Shown one piece after another: positions 36,771-51,200 of a DNA stretch of 64,000 nt (position 1 is the first letter of the stretch; each line of letters opens with the position of its first letter). A model generated the notes under the pieces. The model was not told the DNA's origin. It did not search any database and worked only from the letters and a program-made list of their open reading frames with translations. Position numbers and translations under genes: made by a program. This DNA is from Hybos culiciformis (taxonomy: Eukaryota; Arthropoda; Insecta; Diptera; Hybotidae): the NCBI GenBank assembly GCA_964007475.1, contig OZ023273.1, forward strand, positions 54,951,834 through 55,015,833. Reading direction: 5' to 3'.

Positions 36771-39060
36771 ACATCCGATAGTTACAAAAAACTTTGTTGT
36801 GTTTCGTAATAAATCTTGATTTTATTTTGATTACAGGTTGATTATAGTTTCCTGTAGCTAATTGACTCAATGCTAATATAGAATGAACTCATTTAGTTCG
36901 TCTCCTTTTAAATTTTTTCCTTTTTTAGTTTTTTAAAATATGTGGTGGGATATTCACATAATATTCTCATCAATATCAAATTTTAATGAGCAAATTTAAT
37001 TATAAAAATGTATTACGACACATAGAATCTTGAACACTAAATTCAGTATTTCTGAAAGAGAGAGTCCTAACACAATCAAACTACTAAATTCATAGTTTCG
37101 AATAATTTAATATTCTTGATTAAGATTTTTTTTTCTTACGATATAAAATAATTATTGTACTTATCTAGTTTAAATATTTTAAGTTTATATGACAAAAGCA
37201 TCATTGTTATAAATATTCCTTTCAAAGTCGTAATAAGTAAATATTTACTATAAAATTTAAGCATTTTTTTATAAATCTAAGTTATCCCAATTGATCATGT
37301 TTGGAACATTTTGACCATTGTAGCCAATATACCAAGGAATCCAATAAATATTCCTTCAGAAAATCCTGATAATTAGGTACATTTTTTCATTTTTGACCTT
37401 TTTCATATGAAAAATGTGTGGATTTGCAAAAATTTTCATTTGTAATTTCCATGAAGATCCATTTGGATTTCCTACTGAAATGGTCAGTTGGAATAAGCTG
37501 TCAAAAATTGTGCAAAAGGTATTAAAGTTTTTGCGGAACTGACAATAGCAAAAACTATACCTTTAAAAATTGTATAATCTTGTAAAATATGATAAAATAT
37601 GCATAAATAAATTGATTTGCTTTATATGTTTCTATATCAGGTTAATAGTGAGAAATACACATTTGCTAAATCTTCTGGCTTTGTTAATAAAACATCAATG
37701 TATACGGTCTGTAGGAGAAACTATATCCTTTCCATGTTTTTTTTAACAATAATGATTAAAATTAAAAAGACTTTCTTAAACTGCAACTTTAAAACAACAC
37801 TCTACTTCTACTAAAGCATTTGAAAGCAAGTAATCAAATATTTAAACTGTACAATTTATTCTAGAGTAGGTAAGGTACTAAACTAAAACTATAGTTTTAA
37901 GACAATAAGAAGGAAAGAGATGAAATTATGGATAGAGTATTAAACGGTGAGCATTTTACCAATGATTATATAGTATTGAGAAAAATCAGATCTTTTGGTC
38001 GACTATAGCCAACAGAAGGTGAAGTTAGTTAGAAATAAAAAAGGCAATATCATAAAAATTATTTTCTTTTATTTTAATTTAGTTAGAATTCGTTAAATAC
38101 AAAAATTCAAATCAAAATTTAAGAATTGAAGTAATTAAAAAAAATAAAAAATTGTATTTAACTGCTTTGGTGGCCGCTTCAATGATTTTAGCACACATCT
38201 ACATGCATATTTTAACCAATTTACGCACCCCAGGAGGGTTAGCTTGCAATAACACAATTTTTATGTACAATTTTATTCATATCACACCACCAGCACAATT
38301 TTTAATGTTGGCAATCTAATTCGTCCTTTCCTGCAATTTCGCAGAAAAAAATATTAAGAAAAAAAAAATAACAAAATAACAATCAATACGAAAGAGAAAT
38401 CGGATTATGCCTTGAAACGCGCATTTTTAAGATGCATCCCGCTATTTTAGGTCTTAAAAACTAAAAAAAAAATATTTTGTCGCACATACTGATTTCCATT
38501 TAGCGCTAATATTTTATGAATTCCAACCAATAGTTTACAATTTTATTTATAAATTAATATATTATGAAGAAATGATTTTAGTTCATGCTTTTGATAGTTA
38601 ACTCCCTTATTGCATGTTAATTAGCTTGGTTGGTTTTAAATAAAAAAAGAAGATGTGCTATAAAGTTAATTTACTTGTAATGGTTTTTATATCAAAAAAT
38701 GGATAGAAAAAACCTCAATTTATGTTTTTAATTATTTTTTTAATTTTTGTCTTTTTAATTTAAAAGATAAAAGTACTCCTGATACAACTTCATCTCATTT
38801 AATATGGCTTCACGAAAGGATAAAAAAATGAATTGGAACAATATACTCATTTGACTGTTGTCGCATCAAACTCGAATTTTCACATACAAAATTTCTGGGT
38901 ATGAGTGTTTTTTTTGGCAAAACAGAATATATCAAAATAAAATATTCCAAGTTAAAATTTCTGAATTGTTTGCAACTCTTCATTAAAAACCTGAAAATGT
39001 AGAGTTTTCGACATTTAAATTCATTCTCAAATTAAAAAAAATTGTATCAAGAGTCTCTCA

Positions 39061-39091
<31 letters not shown>

Positions 39092-42000
39092 TTCATTCAT
39101 TAAAGTAGAAAACAGAACAAATTATTGATAAAAAAAAAGAAATAATAAAATATACTTTTAAAATGACATGCATTATTATCTAAACCCCGATTGAATGTAT
39201 TTTGGATGAAAAAAAAAATCCCATCCATACATGGTCAAAACTTATTGGGCACCTAATTAAAAAACTTTAAGTAACAAAATGTTAATTTTTTTTTTAAAAT
39301 GACCCAAATACAAAAGTTCTGAATAATGAACCACCAAAAATGCATCTGTCAAAAAAAAAAAAAAAAAAAACTGCAACGTTGAAAGGACAGAATTATTAAC
39401 AATGTTTTTTTTAACATTATTATTGTTTGACTGGTTGCCTTTTGCATACATCAGCTAGAAGCAAAAATAAAAAATTGAAATAAAAATTTTTTTGTTTTTT
39501 TTTTTAAGATAAAAGATAAAAGATTGACTAGGTATCCGTTTTTATGTGACTTGCAATTCAGTGCAATATTTATGAAAAAAAAAAAAAACCGAACGACGAA
39601 ATTTTTGATTTTTTGTTTGATGAACAATTGAAGGTATTATAAATTTAGCGCGAAAATATCAGAGGCAGATGTTACCCAGATTAATATAAAAGAAAACGGC
39701 CTATTTTAGGAAAAAAATATAGCAAAAAAAATAAAAATTTGTTTATTGTTTTCCTATTTTACAAATTTATGTGCATGTGCATTTCAAGGATATAAAAAAA
39801 AAAAACAAATAATCAGAAAAATTTTTTAAAACTTTATTTATTGAACGTGCACACTGCATAATTTAATTTCAATGTTTTTTTTGGTTTTGATTTTTTCGTT
39901 TCTCTATTTTATAGCTTTTTAATTTACCGTGAAATGTCATGTTCTGTATAATGTAGGTGAAAATCACTGATTTATTATTAACATGATTAAGAAATCTGAG
40001 ATCAAAATTATTGGTCTCAAATATTTTAAATGAAGATAAACTGCTCCTACAAAATTTAGAATGCTATGTTACTCTTTATTGCTTCGATAAAATAATGCTT
40101 GAATTATTAGTTGCAAAGATGAACTGCCCGGAAAAGGATTTAGAAAATGCTTTCAAGGACTTTTATAATCTTGTCTCTTCAAAATTCTACAATTTCCAGA
40201 ATAAAAGCTCAAAATCTATTTGTTGTTATATAAATTATACCCATTTTACTATCAAAAGGCACACAATAAATTTCATTGTATGTATTTAGGAGTATGAATA
40301 ACTTGTTAAATTAAATAGGTGTAGTTCTATTTTTTTTTTACTATAATGTGAATGAATTTTCCATATCAATGAGTGTTATTTAAAAAAAATAAAAATAAAA
40401 TTATTTAAATATTCTGAGAAAATTTTTTTTTGCCTATTAACTTATAGGAATTTACAAAATTCCGAAATTTTTTATTTTAAATATAAAATTTCTATACTGA
40501 AAAAATTTCAAAATATCAAAATTTATATGAAATTAATTTTATCAATATTTCAAAGAATAAAAAAAAATAAAAAATTATTTATGTATTTATTCTCAAAATA
40601 AAATTTTTTTTTTCGTTACACTTTAACAGAAAAAAAATTTTATTACTTGTTTTTTTTGAATGAAAGTAAAAGTAAAAGAACTCACAAAAAAAAAATTATT
40701 TAAGAATGAATATAAAAATAAAATTGTATATAATGTATCTATGTACATATAATATATATGTATATATACATTTAATAGCAAGGATTTTCATTCAAAACAT
40801 ATATATATTTATATATATAGTGTATAAGTTCATACATAAATATATAATGTATAAAATGTATATATTTTAGAGTATTTATATTGAATACTAGAGATATGTT
40901 GTTTGTTGTAGATACATAAGAACATAAATGAATTGATTTAAATTTTATGAGCCACTTGTTGAATCATATCAAACCAAAATATAAATGAATTTACAACATA
41001 AAAAGAAATATCATTCAACAAAAAGGACTAAATATGATGCTTGGGATATGGAATAATAAAACCTATCACATTCATATATATGCATATAAATTGGCAACAA
41101 ACTATGGACTCGAGGCCCATAGAAATACGAGGCCCATGAGAAAATATTTTATACAAATTAATAAAATCGAACTTGGCTACAAAATTTCAGGCTTCTGGTC
41201 CCAAATGAAGTTCCATTATCTAAACTTTTTTTTATTATTATTAACGAACATGTATCGAAACATTCTGGACGATATTCTGGAAGAAAATTATCATGTTACA
41301 GTTTGTATGTAAAGCTTAAAAAATAATTTAAGTAAAAACAATAATTATTTTAATCCTGCGAACAATAGATACTTCACTTTTAATATTTAATAAAACCTTT
41401 TATTAGAATTCTTTCAAGTATTTAGTGCAAAGTAATTTTTATGTCATATAAAACACAAAAAAAATACAAGAAAAGCTTCATGTACTATTATAGTATTATT
41501 TTTACAAAAAAAAAAAATCTAATAAAAAATATAAAATTACATTAATAATGTTCAGAAAAAATGCAGAAAGGAAAAGTTTAATAATTTTTTTTTCGCTTCG
41601 TCACAGGAGTACATAAAATTTCAAGTACATTAATATATATATACGTATGTGTACTATACTTTTATATGTATAATTATGTATAATTTATATGTACTTAAAT
41701 GAGAGCTATACATTATATCAATATATAAATTTTGAATTAAATGAAAAAATAATTCTATTAAATAAGATTTTATTATTTTTCTACTATGTTGCAAATACAA
41801 ATTAAAGCTTAACATAATATTAGTTTAAGTAGTAAGTAGGAGTTCAAACTACCGAAAAGGCTTATTTTGCCAAGTTTTTAACAGTTAAGATCTTAATTTT
41901 TCATAACTCTTTTCCAATTTTATACACTTTATGTCTTTTATCTCTACTTTAAATTATATACAAAGCGATTAACTTTTCAAAGAGTCAATGAATGGGAAGT

Positions 42001-44730
42001 GTTTCTAGTTAGGTATTTTTTGTAACATTTTTTATTTCACTATAAAATAAAGCCTGTTCTAATATAATATGACTTATAAAAGATTCAAAAGTTTAATTCA
42101 AGCCAAAAATTAAGTTAATAGCTTTTGATGCGCCACAAACTCTCCGATACTATTAAGTGTAATGAAAGACCTGGATTTACTCAAAGATATAACAAGAATA
42201 TTTAATTTAGATATAGTATGATAGATAAATATGATAGTATAACTAGTAGATGATAAAATCGGAACAATATTGTATTTGAAGTAACATGCCAGAAGTTAAT
42301 TTTTAATTAATTATGTTAGGATTTATTTTTTTGAAAAATTAATGTAAGCTCTCAATAAGTGTTATTTAAAACAAAAAAATTCCAAAACATTATTTTTCTA
42401 CAAGACTGTATTTACAGCGCATTTATTATTTTTTTTTATTTTATGTTTTAAATCATTAACACTTAAAATTTATTGTGTGCATTTTATTGATAACGTGATA
42501 AGTAAATAAATTCATGCTTAAAAAAAAATAATAATAAAAAGCTAAAGAGTAAAGAGGATAAATACATAATAATAATTCATTTAATGTATTTTTTTCCTCC
42601 TGGCAGGAACAATTTTTATTTGCACGTGATAGTAGTAAAGACTTGCAGTAGTAAAAAAAGTTTATATCTTTATTTTCATCTACTCACATCATAAACAGTA
42701 TTATTTTTGTATATTATATAGGATTAAATTTTCTTATTTCGTTAATAAAGGTCTCAGTTTGATTTACGGCTTACCAAAAAATCTAGAACTTGCATTTTCG
42801 TCTAAATCGTTTTGGTGTTGGTTCAGTAATTTTTGTTTAAGATGACTATCTAAAAGATTCCCTAAGTTTTATTAAATATTTTTATTTTTAAAATATTCAT
42901 TAATTTTATATCTAACTTTAAAATATTATTATTTCTATAATTTTAAATAATACCAACCTACCTTGAAGCGTATTCACACAATTAAACTTTTACTGGAACT
43001 GAAAAATGCCTGTTCTTTTTTACTCATCTCATAGTCAGGTTTTTAATATGTAGTACTTTTTTTTTTTAGGTATCCTTTTTATATTTTGTTGAATAAAAAA
43101 TAATTTAATATTTTTATTAATATTTTTTGAATTGTCATAAAAATACCAGTTCAATGATCAATAATTTCAATGATCTTTTTAAAAAGTAGACATTTTCTAC
43201 AATTTTATTTAACACAATTATGTAATTTTTTTATGTACATTTAATAACGTCATAACTTTTTTATATGATTTTTATATTTGGATTCGTATAGACAAAACAT
43301 ATAAAAATAAATGTTTTTTATTAAAGTTCAAGGTCAAATTTGTGTTTACATTATGATTATTATTCTAATATGCATTTTTATCCTTATATAAAAATAGGAC
43401 TCCTTAAACTTTTGCGAGCAATCGAAAAATTAAACACAAATTTTAGTCGACAACGGTTCTTGGCTCAGGAAGAAAATAACGATAATTCGGAATTTTATAA
43501 AAAAAAAAAAAAACTATGTATTAAAAGCCGCTGTAATATTGGCACTATATTTTAAAACATTTACAAAAAATCTAAAGAGATTTCTTTAAATTTGTTTACA
43601 CAATTAATTTGCGTTCGTCGTTTTTGTTATACTTTGGTAGAGGAAAAATTCCAATAGAATTGTAAATTAGAAAAATTGCATATCAGGAATTAAATTCTAA
43701 ACTCATGAGAACACCAATAAAATTTTCTAATTTTATTATTATCGAGATTTTTTATGTAGTTAGAAAAAATTGCACTGGTCGTTATAACTTAATTTTTTTA
43801 AAAATATTCCAAATAAATATCGCAAAATTCGTTTTTCCAGACATAAAGATTAAAAGATTGTACAAGGGTTTCATTGAAAATTTAAAGATCTCTGAATTTA
43901 AAATGATTTGAATAAAAACGATTACCATATAATACGATGTATAGAAATGATTAAAATAATAATTTATATATTTTAGAATTGAATGATATTATTTAGATGA
44001 GACGGAATTCTTATAACACGATTTTTCTTCAAGAAAACTTTAGAATTTAGTATGTTGCTTATTTGTTAAACGCAATTTGTATAATTTTGTCCTATAAACT
44101 ATACCTATTATAAAAGTTTAACATTTCTTTTAAAAACAAAAATTATCTGAATTCAAATATAATATTTAATTGTATAAAAAGGATTCGTTTGATATTTAAC
44201 ATGTATTTATTTTATTGTTTTGTGACTTAAATATTTATTCAATTTCCAATAGAAAAGTATGATTTTAGAAACTTTGCTTAATTATTTCATACCAAATTAA
44301 AACTAAACAATTGAGAAAAGAAACGACGATTTCAGTTCCTGTGAAATTTTTCTTTAATTTCTGATCAAGATGACTTAATATAGAAATAATTTTATGTCTT
44401 GAATTGCTTCAGTCAGAGAATAAATTCTCAATAAATCACAAAATATACAAATTCTTAAAAATTTTATTTACATAATTATATTGTGTACTTGAAAATCTAT
44501 TTACATTAATTCAAGAAAATTCAAGAAAAAAAATTATATATCCTCCCACTAGCTGCTGTCTTACTTTATCACGTCAATCATTCACTAAATTGAAAGTATG
44601 CTTAACTTCCCTATTAAATAATTGTGAACCTAAAACTTTTACAATTATTTCTTCTATTCAAGACTTTTTATATCGGGGATTATTTAATGTTTTTTATATT
44701 ATTTATACATAAATATTTTAATAAATTTGA
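36771..44730. other. AT-rich stretch with microsatellites and two coding-like frames
   Basis: A (TATT)n array occupies 39061-39090. At 38083-38319 a plus-strand frame without an initiator (78 codons) passes through a GC-elevated patch containing LTNLRTPGGLACNNTIFMYN. At about 40011-40289 a plus-strand frame includes CYVTLYCFDKIMLELLVAKM. Neither shows a family motif or a convincing splice context. The remainder is homopolymer-rich DNA. Confidence 0.3.
39061..39090. repeat. (TATT)n microsatellite
   Basis: About seven uninterrupted TATT units, followed by ATTC-type variants. Confidence 0.9.
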
Positions 44731-45271
44731 ATAATAGTAGATTATTGTATATGTAAACTAAATTTGTTATTAATTAAGAGTTCTGTATACACAAAAATGC
44801 ATTGACACGAGTCAATACTTATATCACGAGACCGAAGGTCGAGTGATATAAATTGACAAGTGTTAATGTATTTTTGTGTAAATACAGAACGAGTTGTATA
44901 ACTAATTTTGTTTACATATCCAATATACTGTTTTAATGCGTAGGGGAGAGGTAGTTGCAAAGAGAGAATATTTTTTCTTCTCATTTTTTCTCAATTTTTT
45001 TTTTTGTTTTTGGCTGTATTGAAATATTGTGAGAGATATTATGTTTGTTTAGGTATTACGTAATATTCAATACGAAACATCTAAATGATTTCATTATTTA
45101 CGCTGATATGCATCTAAATTTTTTCATTATATACGCTGATGCATCTAAATTTTTTCATTATTTACGCATCCAAAAGAATGATTGCATGTGTATTGACGCA
45201 TATAATACTCCATTTAGTGATCTAAATTCTATAGCACTAAATACAACATAACGATCCCCAACGCATTAAAA
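44731..45271 (+). repeat. Palindromic dispersed repeat, copy A (uninterrupted)
   Basis: Two parts adjoin. The first (about 44750-44922) is a long imperfect palindrome centred near 44835 around GACCGAAGGTC, with arms including ACACAAAAATGCATTGACAC. The second (44931-45271) is bounded by inverted ends TTTTAATGCGTAGGGGA and TCCCCAACGCATTAAAA (16 of 17). Both parts, in the same order, occur in inverse orientation at 54396-55696, which establishes a repeat family. No protein is encoded. A transposon origin is likely, but the superfamily is not assigned. Confidence 0.8.
45078..45166. repeat. 31-33 bp minisatellite inside copy A
   Basis: Three tandem units starting CATCTAAATGATTTCATTAT (45078), CATCTAAATTTTTTCATTAT (45111) and the same word again (45142), the first two ending in a TACGCTGAT-type word and the third truncated after TTTACG. 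They are absent from copy B, so the array expanded or was lost after the copies diverged. Confidence 0.85.
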
Positions 45272-48200
45272 AATTATAATTATCTTGATCAATTTTTAAT
45301 TTTCTTTTTATTATTTTTAAGGACGTAGATTATGCGAAATAATTATGTCATAAATTTTTGTAAATCTCTAGTAATTTCAAAACTTTGCAATTTTGAGCAT
45401 ATAGAACTTTCGAATTATTAAAAAAACAGTTTCAGGAAAGCAACTGTAAGACCTGAACAGAGTATAAAAATTGTTGATATAATATTTTGGGAATAAAAAA
45501 AGTCTAATTGACTTTGTAGAGTTTTTTGAGTACAGAAAATTTTGTGTCGAACATAGAAAATACATTTTATTTGAGCCACATTTTATCATTGTGGACATTT
45601 AGATAAAAGCTATCTGCCTTTTTAAAACTTAACCATTTTAAGGCATTTTGAGATTGGTTAAAACAAATATATTTTTTCCTTTTTTTTTAATTTTTAATTT
45701 TCAGTAAAAACCAAAAAATCGTTTATTAAATGCGTATTATTAATACTTACACGTAAATGAATGGCTATTAATTTAAGTTTTTTTAATATACATATAATAA
45801 CAAGGTGTTTATTTTCTAATTATATCAATTATGTTTCGCATTAACGAATATCGCTGTACATATTCGTACAGGCTTGGTTATGTTTCCTCCTTGCTAAAGG
45901 TTTTTCAATCAAAAACCCTATTTAAAAGAATTATAATGAACTAAAAGATATTTTGCTGATTTTAGATCTAAAAAATTTGTAAATTTATTTAATTTTTTTT
46001 TGTTTTTTTTTTATTTTTATTTAACCATTACCACAGAATTTTTATTACAACATACATTTCTATCAAAAAAATTGAGAAAAAAAAACTCATATTTTAATAT
46101 TATGAAATTATAAAATAATTGCTTTTAGTGCAACAGTTCTTTTAGTAAAAAAAAAATAATAATAAATTTTTATTTTTTAATTCTTTTAAAATTTGTATTT
46201 TTCCTTTACTTTTAGAACATACATATATATAATAAACGATATTACTTTTTTATTCATTTTACTTATTTAATCCCAGTTCCAAATGGATAAACTTTTTGAA
46301 AAATTAAAAGAACTTTTGGAAAAGTAAAAAAAAAAAAAAAAACACATAAAGAAAAAAACTAAACATTAGTACAGAAGTTCATTTTTCTTGGGAAAAAAAA
46401 AAAAATAAAATAAAAAAAATAAATAAATAAATAAAACGAAAATTTTTCTACATACAAAAGTACATTTTTTTTTTATACATTTTCAGAAAAATCTCTTTCA
46501 TTTTCTCAAACTATTTTAAATAAAAAACCGCTTTAATTTTCTACATTTGGTCCAGTATTTTTCTGTACATTCTAACTATATTATGTTCTATTACTTTACT
46601 TATATAATTTATAAAAATATTCTTATATTCCTATATTTACATATATATTTTTATTAATTTCATAATATTATTTTATTCTTTTTATTTTTTATTTTTTTTA
46701 ATAAAACATATCTACACCTACTCTAATACAGTATATATATATATTTTCGTATTTATAAAAGAAATAGAAAAAAAAAAAAAAAACTAAACTTATTTTATGG
46801 AAATTAATTCTCTGACCATTTACGAAAATCCTTTTTCTAAAAAATTTTCTAAAATTTTATAATTATACTTATGTACCTAAATAAAATATTTAAAACTTTA
46901 TAATATTTTATGCTGTAACCATATTTATTACTATATGTACTTGTATTTATAAGTTTATATATATATTTATATATAATTATATGAATAAAATATGTTGTAC
47001 ATATATATATATGATATTTATTTTAAAAAGAAAATCAAAATGGCCGTCGCGTTTTCCATTTTTAGCATGAAATTTTCTATATTTTATTTTATATTACACG
47101 TATGTTATATATATAAAAATATTTATATATATAAAAACAACGTTTTGAGGTTTCAAAGGTTTTTGAAGGGTCAAAACCCAGAGAAAATAGCCAAGTCATT
47201 TTTATCCTTAAAGAATTATAAATGTATATACGAAAAAAAAAAAAGAAAAACATATATAACATAAACATACATATACATAATGTATGTTAAATAAAATTTT
47301 ATTACAGTATCTGGTCATTTCATCTTATACCATTGTTATAAGATATCGAAAAACTTTATATATTATTTAGTTTAGTTTATAAAATAATATTTTTTATTAT
47401 TATTATTATTATTATTATTGTTACAGGAATGTATATAATTATATTTATATTTTAATTTTTTGTCATTTATAAATAACTTATACAATATATATAATATTAT
47501 GTTGTTTATAATATGACAATATACATATTAATGCTTGGATTATTATCAAAGCGACCTACAAATTGTTATTTCACTCTAAAAAGATGTATTAATCAAGCAA
47601 AAATATTTATATTTTCTTAAATACATAATTAAAAATATTGTAACTATTAATTTATATTTTGATTGCTCTAAGTAAACGTTGGCCTTTCTTTTTTTCTTAT
47701 ACAATTTTTAGTAAAATCAACCGCTATTATAAGTTTAACATTTAAAATCTAATCGAACTAAAAATATTTTACATCAAGAAAATGCTGGCAGGTTTTTAAA
47801 ACCACATCAAATAAGACAATTTATCTTAGTTTCATAATTATAATTAACTTTTTACTTTATTAAAATATAATGGAATCAAATCATATTTCTATCTCTGATA
47901 TGGCTCCTTTTATTTCAAGCCCTGACAATATGTACCTATTTCAAAAACAGAAAAACACTTTTCATCTACTTTATATTTCGGAATTCTCGAAATTTACAAA
48001 ATTATCTTAAGATCTTAGGTACAACAAGAAATTATTCTATATGTCCGTTCATATATCTACGAAATAATAATATATGCCAAAAAGCTTATTTTACATTCTT
48101 CTTCTTGTATATCTGAAAAATAAAACGAGAAAAAAAAATAAACATTCTAATAATTTACATATCTATATATCATATCCTTACGTCCATAACAAAAAAAAAA

Positions 48201-51200
48201 AAAAAAAACACACAACTTTTGCTGGCTAACATTAGCAACAAGATGAAATTTTTTTTTCATATAAAATTGTACAGATATAAAAGAAAAAGCATCAGCAATA
48301 TTATTAGTGTACTCTACTGAATTTAAACATAAATGTAACACACCGGATATCTTGAATATCGCTGATGGTCTTCTATACCTACAAAAATATATATATAATA
48401 TATACACAAAAAGACCACCTGATTTCACCCTTCCTTCCAAAAAAATATTTTATACTAAAAATGAAAAATAATAATAATAAAAAACAAAAAAAAAAAAAAC
48501 AGCAGAAATTTTCTTTTTATCCTACATGTGTCCATTCTCTTAACAAGTCCAACAACAATATTCAATTCCTTCAAGAACATGTACACAAATTTAGACATTC
48601 ATACATACAATTTTATGTACACACAGTATAGAATTTTCATACAAAACATATAACAAGGAAACAACAAAAAAAAAAAAAAGAAAATGAATTTATAGAAAAC
48701 ATTGAATGCTGTGTTTTGTTTTTCTATTTTTTTTTTTTTTTTGCCGAACGCTGCCCATTCATCTCTGATGTACTTTACTCATTATTCAAAAAAAAAAATA
48801 CGAAAATATATTTTTTTTTTTGCTTTTATATACAAAAAATACATATACTACCTTTTGTGTAAAATAATATATATATATATATATTTATTTAACTCCCCAT
48901 TCCCAAAAGACGTGAAGTCTTTTACCAAAATATCGCGAAGAAATTATAAATTTCATGTATGTGAGGAGTTATGGAGTATTGGTTCATTTTGTACAAAACG
49001 AGGCAAATAAAAAAAATAAAATAAATAAATAAAAAAAAAAACGAAAGAAAATTAAGAAAAACTAAGTATAGAGAAATTATATCAAAGTTTGACCATGTCC
49101 AAGAGTTCTATAAAACCAACTAAAATTGTTGACATTATGGTGGTATATATCTCTCTAATGTTACTTATCTTCTATGTAAATATTACAGTAGAAAATCTAA
49201 ATTTTCTTTTCCTTCCATTATTATACTTTAAAATTTATTTGATAAATTGATTTTGTTATAACGTTCATATTCTTCAATTTCTTTGATGCTATGTAGATTC
49301 TACAGGTTAACGAAATGAATCAAAACCTTTCTAATATAACCGGTAATATAGACTGCTTAACCATAAAACCGAGTTTATTTTAAATTAATAATTAACTGTA
49401 TAGTACCCAAATTAACTTAGATATAGGATGAAGTGAAAATTACCATGTCAGTCTCCAATTATAACCAAAGAATTTTTAATGAAACCAAAACCAATAAAAA
49501 ATTATCAAAAGCAATTTTTTCCGATAGTATATGTTAAAAATCTTGTATCTATTGTTAATTGTATAATATAAGTCATCCAAAAATATATAACAAATGAATT
49601 GCATCAATATTTGCTACTCGAAAATTATAATTTTTATTTTTTTTTCCAGCGAAAAATTAATAACAAATAATATCTGTTCATACAATATGAATTTCTGAAA
49701 TTTTTATGAGAAATGTTGCTATAATCATATCAATAGATATAAATATATCTATTCATATGAATCATATGAATAGATATAAAAGTAAACCTATTAGCTATTT
49801 TTCTTTGCTATAATAAAAAGCAAATTTCCCTAACGTCATCCACTAGGACGATTTTACCTATATTCATAGCACGGGTTGTATAGAAATTATAGCTGCGCCA
49901 GCTATGTGATTTTTCAGTGTAAGTACTATATAAAATAAAAAATATTTCGAACTTTAGCTAGTTGAGAGATTTTAACTCTCGCGTCTGGACTTTATATATT
50001 CGATGAAAGTAAACGAGATTACGTATTTTTTATCATTGATCGAAATCGATAAAGTAGATAAATAGTTACAAGCGATAAAACATTCCTCATACGAAGACAA
50101 ATCAATTTTGTAGCAATTCAACTTTAAGTTATATTTTTAAGTTAAATATTTTCAAATGATGTCCATCAACCAAAAAAGGAATTTTAACCAAAAACAACTT
50201 CCTCATTCTTAATTTTAAATAAAAATTTTTTATCTTTCCTCCCTAATCTTGTTATACGAAAAAGTAGTACAACTGAACTGACACATAAAACCAATGAATT
50301 ATACAATACATATATGCTTGCAGAGTACACATAAGTATCTCAAACTTTAAATATTTTTGAGAAAACTTAACTATAGAATATTCCTATATATATTTTATAT
50401 TATTATTATACGATATATGTATGTTAGTATTGTACATATAAAATAAATATCTTAAAAACGTACCTTTGCATTTCTAACGTCATGAATTTCCTCTGATGGT
50501 CTCTCACGTCAACTATATTCATTCTTTATATTTATATATAGTGAATATATCTATCTATATGCAATCTAAATATAAAACTAGAAATAAAATAGAAATTTTC
50601 TTTTTATTGTAAAATAATAGCCCAAAATACCCCCAAAAATTCTAAAAACATTTGCCAAAAACAAAAATTTCAAACAAATATAATTTAAATTGAAATCAAC
50701 CAAATGAATTTCAATTGATAAAAAATTATAAAAAAAATATATACCTATAATATATTGCAATGCTTACTTTAGAATTGAGCTTAAGAGACAAAAGGACGAA
50801 AAAATCTAATTATAGAAATTCCATGATAACTCTTTTTTTAATTTTAAACAAATAAATATTGAATCATTAACAAAACTTAAAACTTAACAAATCGCATGTT
50901 GGTCAGCGTTCAAATAATTATATTTAATTAGAGACTTAAGTTTTCGAGTTGTCTCACTAATGAGCGATTTTATACTTAGAACAAAATAAAATAAGATGAA
51001 CAGATTTCTTTAAATTATAAAATATAAGTTTATTGCAAGGAATGTTTTGTATATTCCGCAATTTTGACGTTCATTGTACACTTTTAAGAGTTTAACTTCT
51101 ATTAAGTCCAGTTTCTAGGACTTTGATTGTTCCACCAAGTATAAAATATTTTATGTATTTGAATGTACTCAAATGTATATCTGTATAAAGATAAAGGAAT

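Noticed and set aside
36532..36870. A 112-codon minus-strand frame with repeated CMRDMYSMRDTVCEI-type peptides
   Set aside because: It coincides exactly with the inverted and tandem repeats at 36559-36690, and the peptide periodicity is explained by them.
46992..49010. Several frames of 88-102 codons
   Set aside because: They lie in extreme low-complexity DNA with poly(A)/poly(T) and TATATA tracts. Stop density near 9 percent per codon predicts many such frames by chance.
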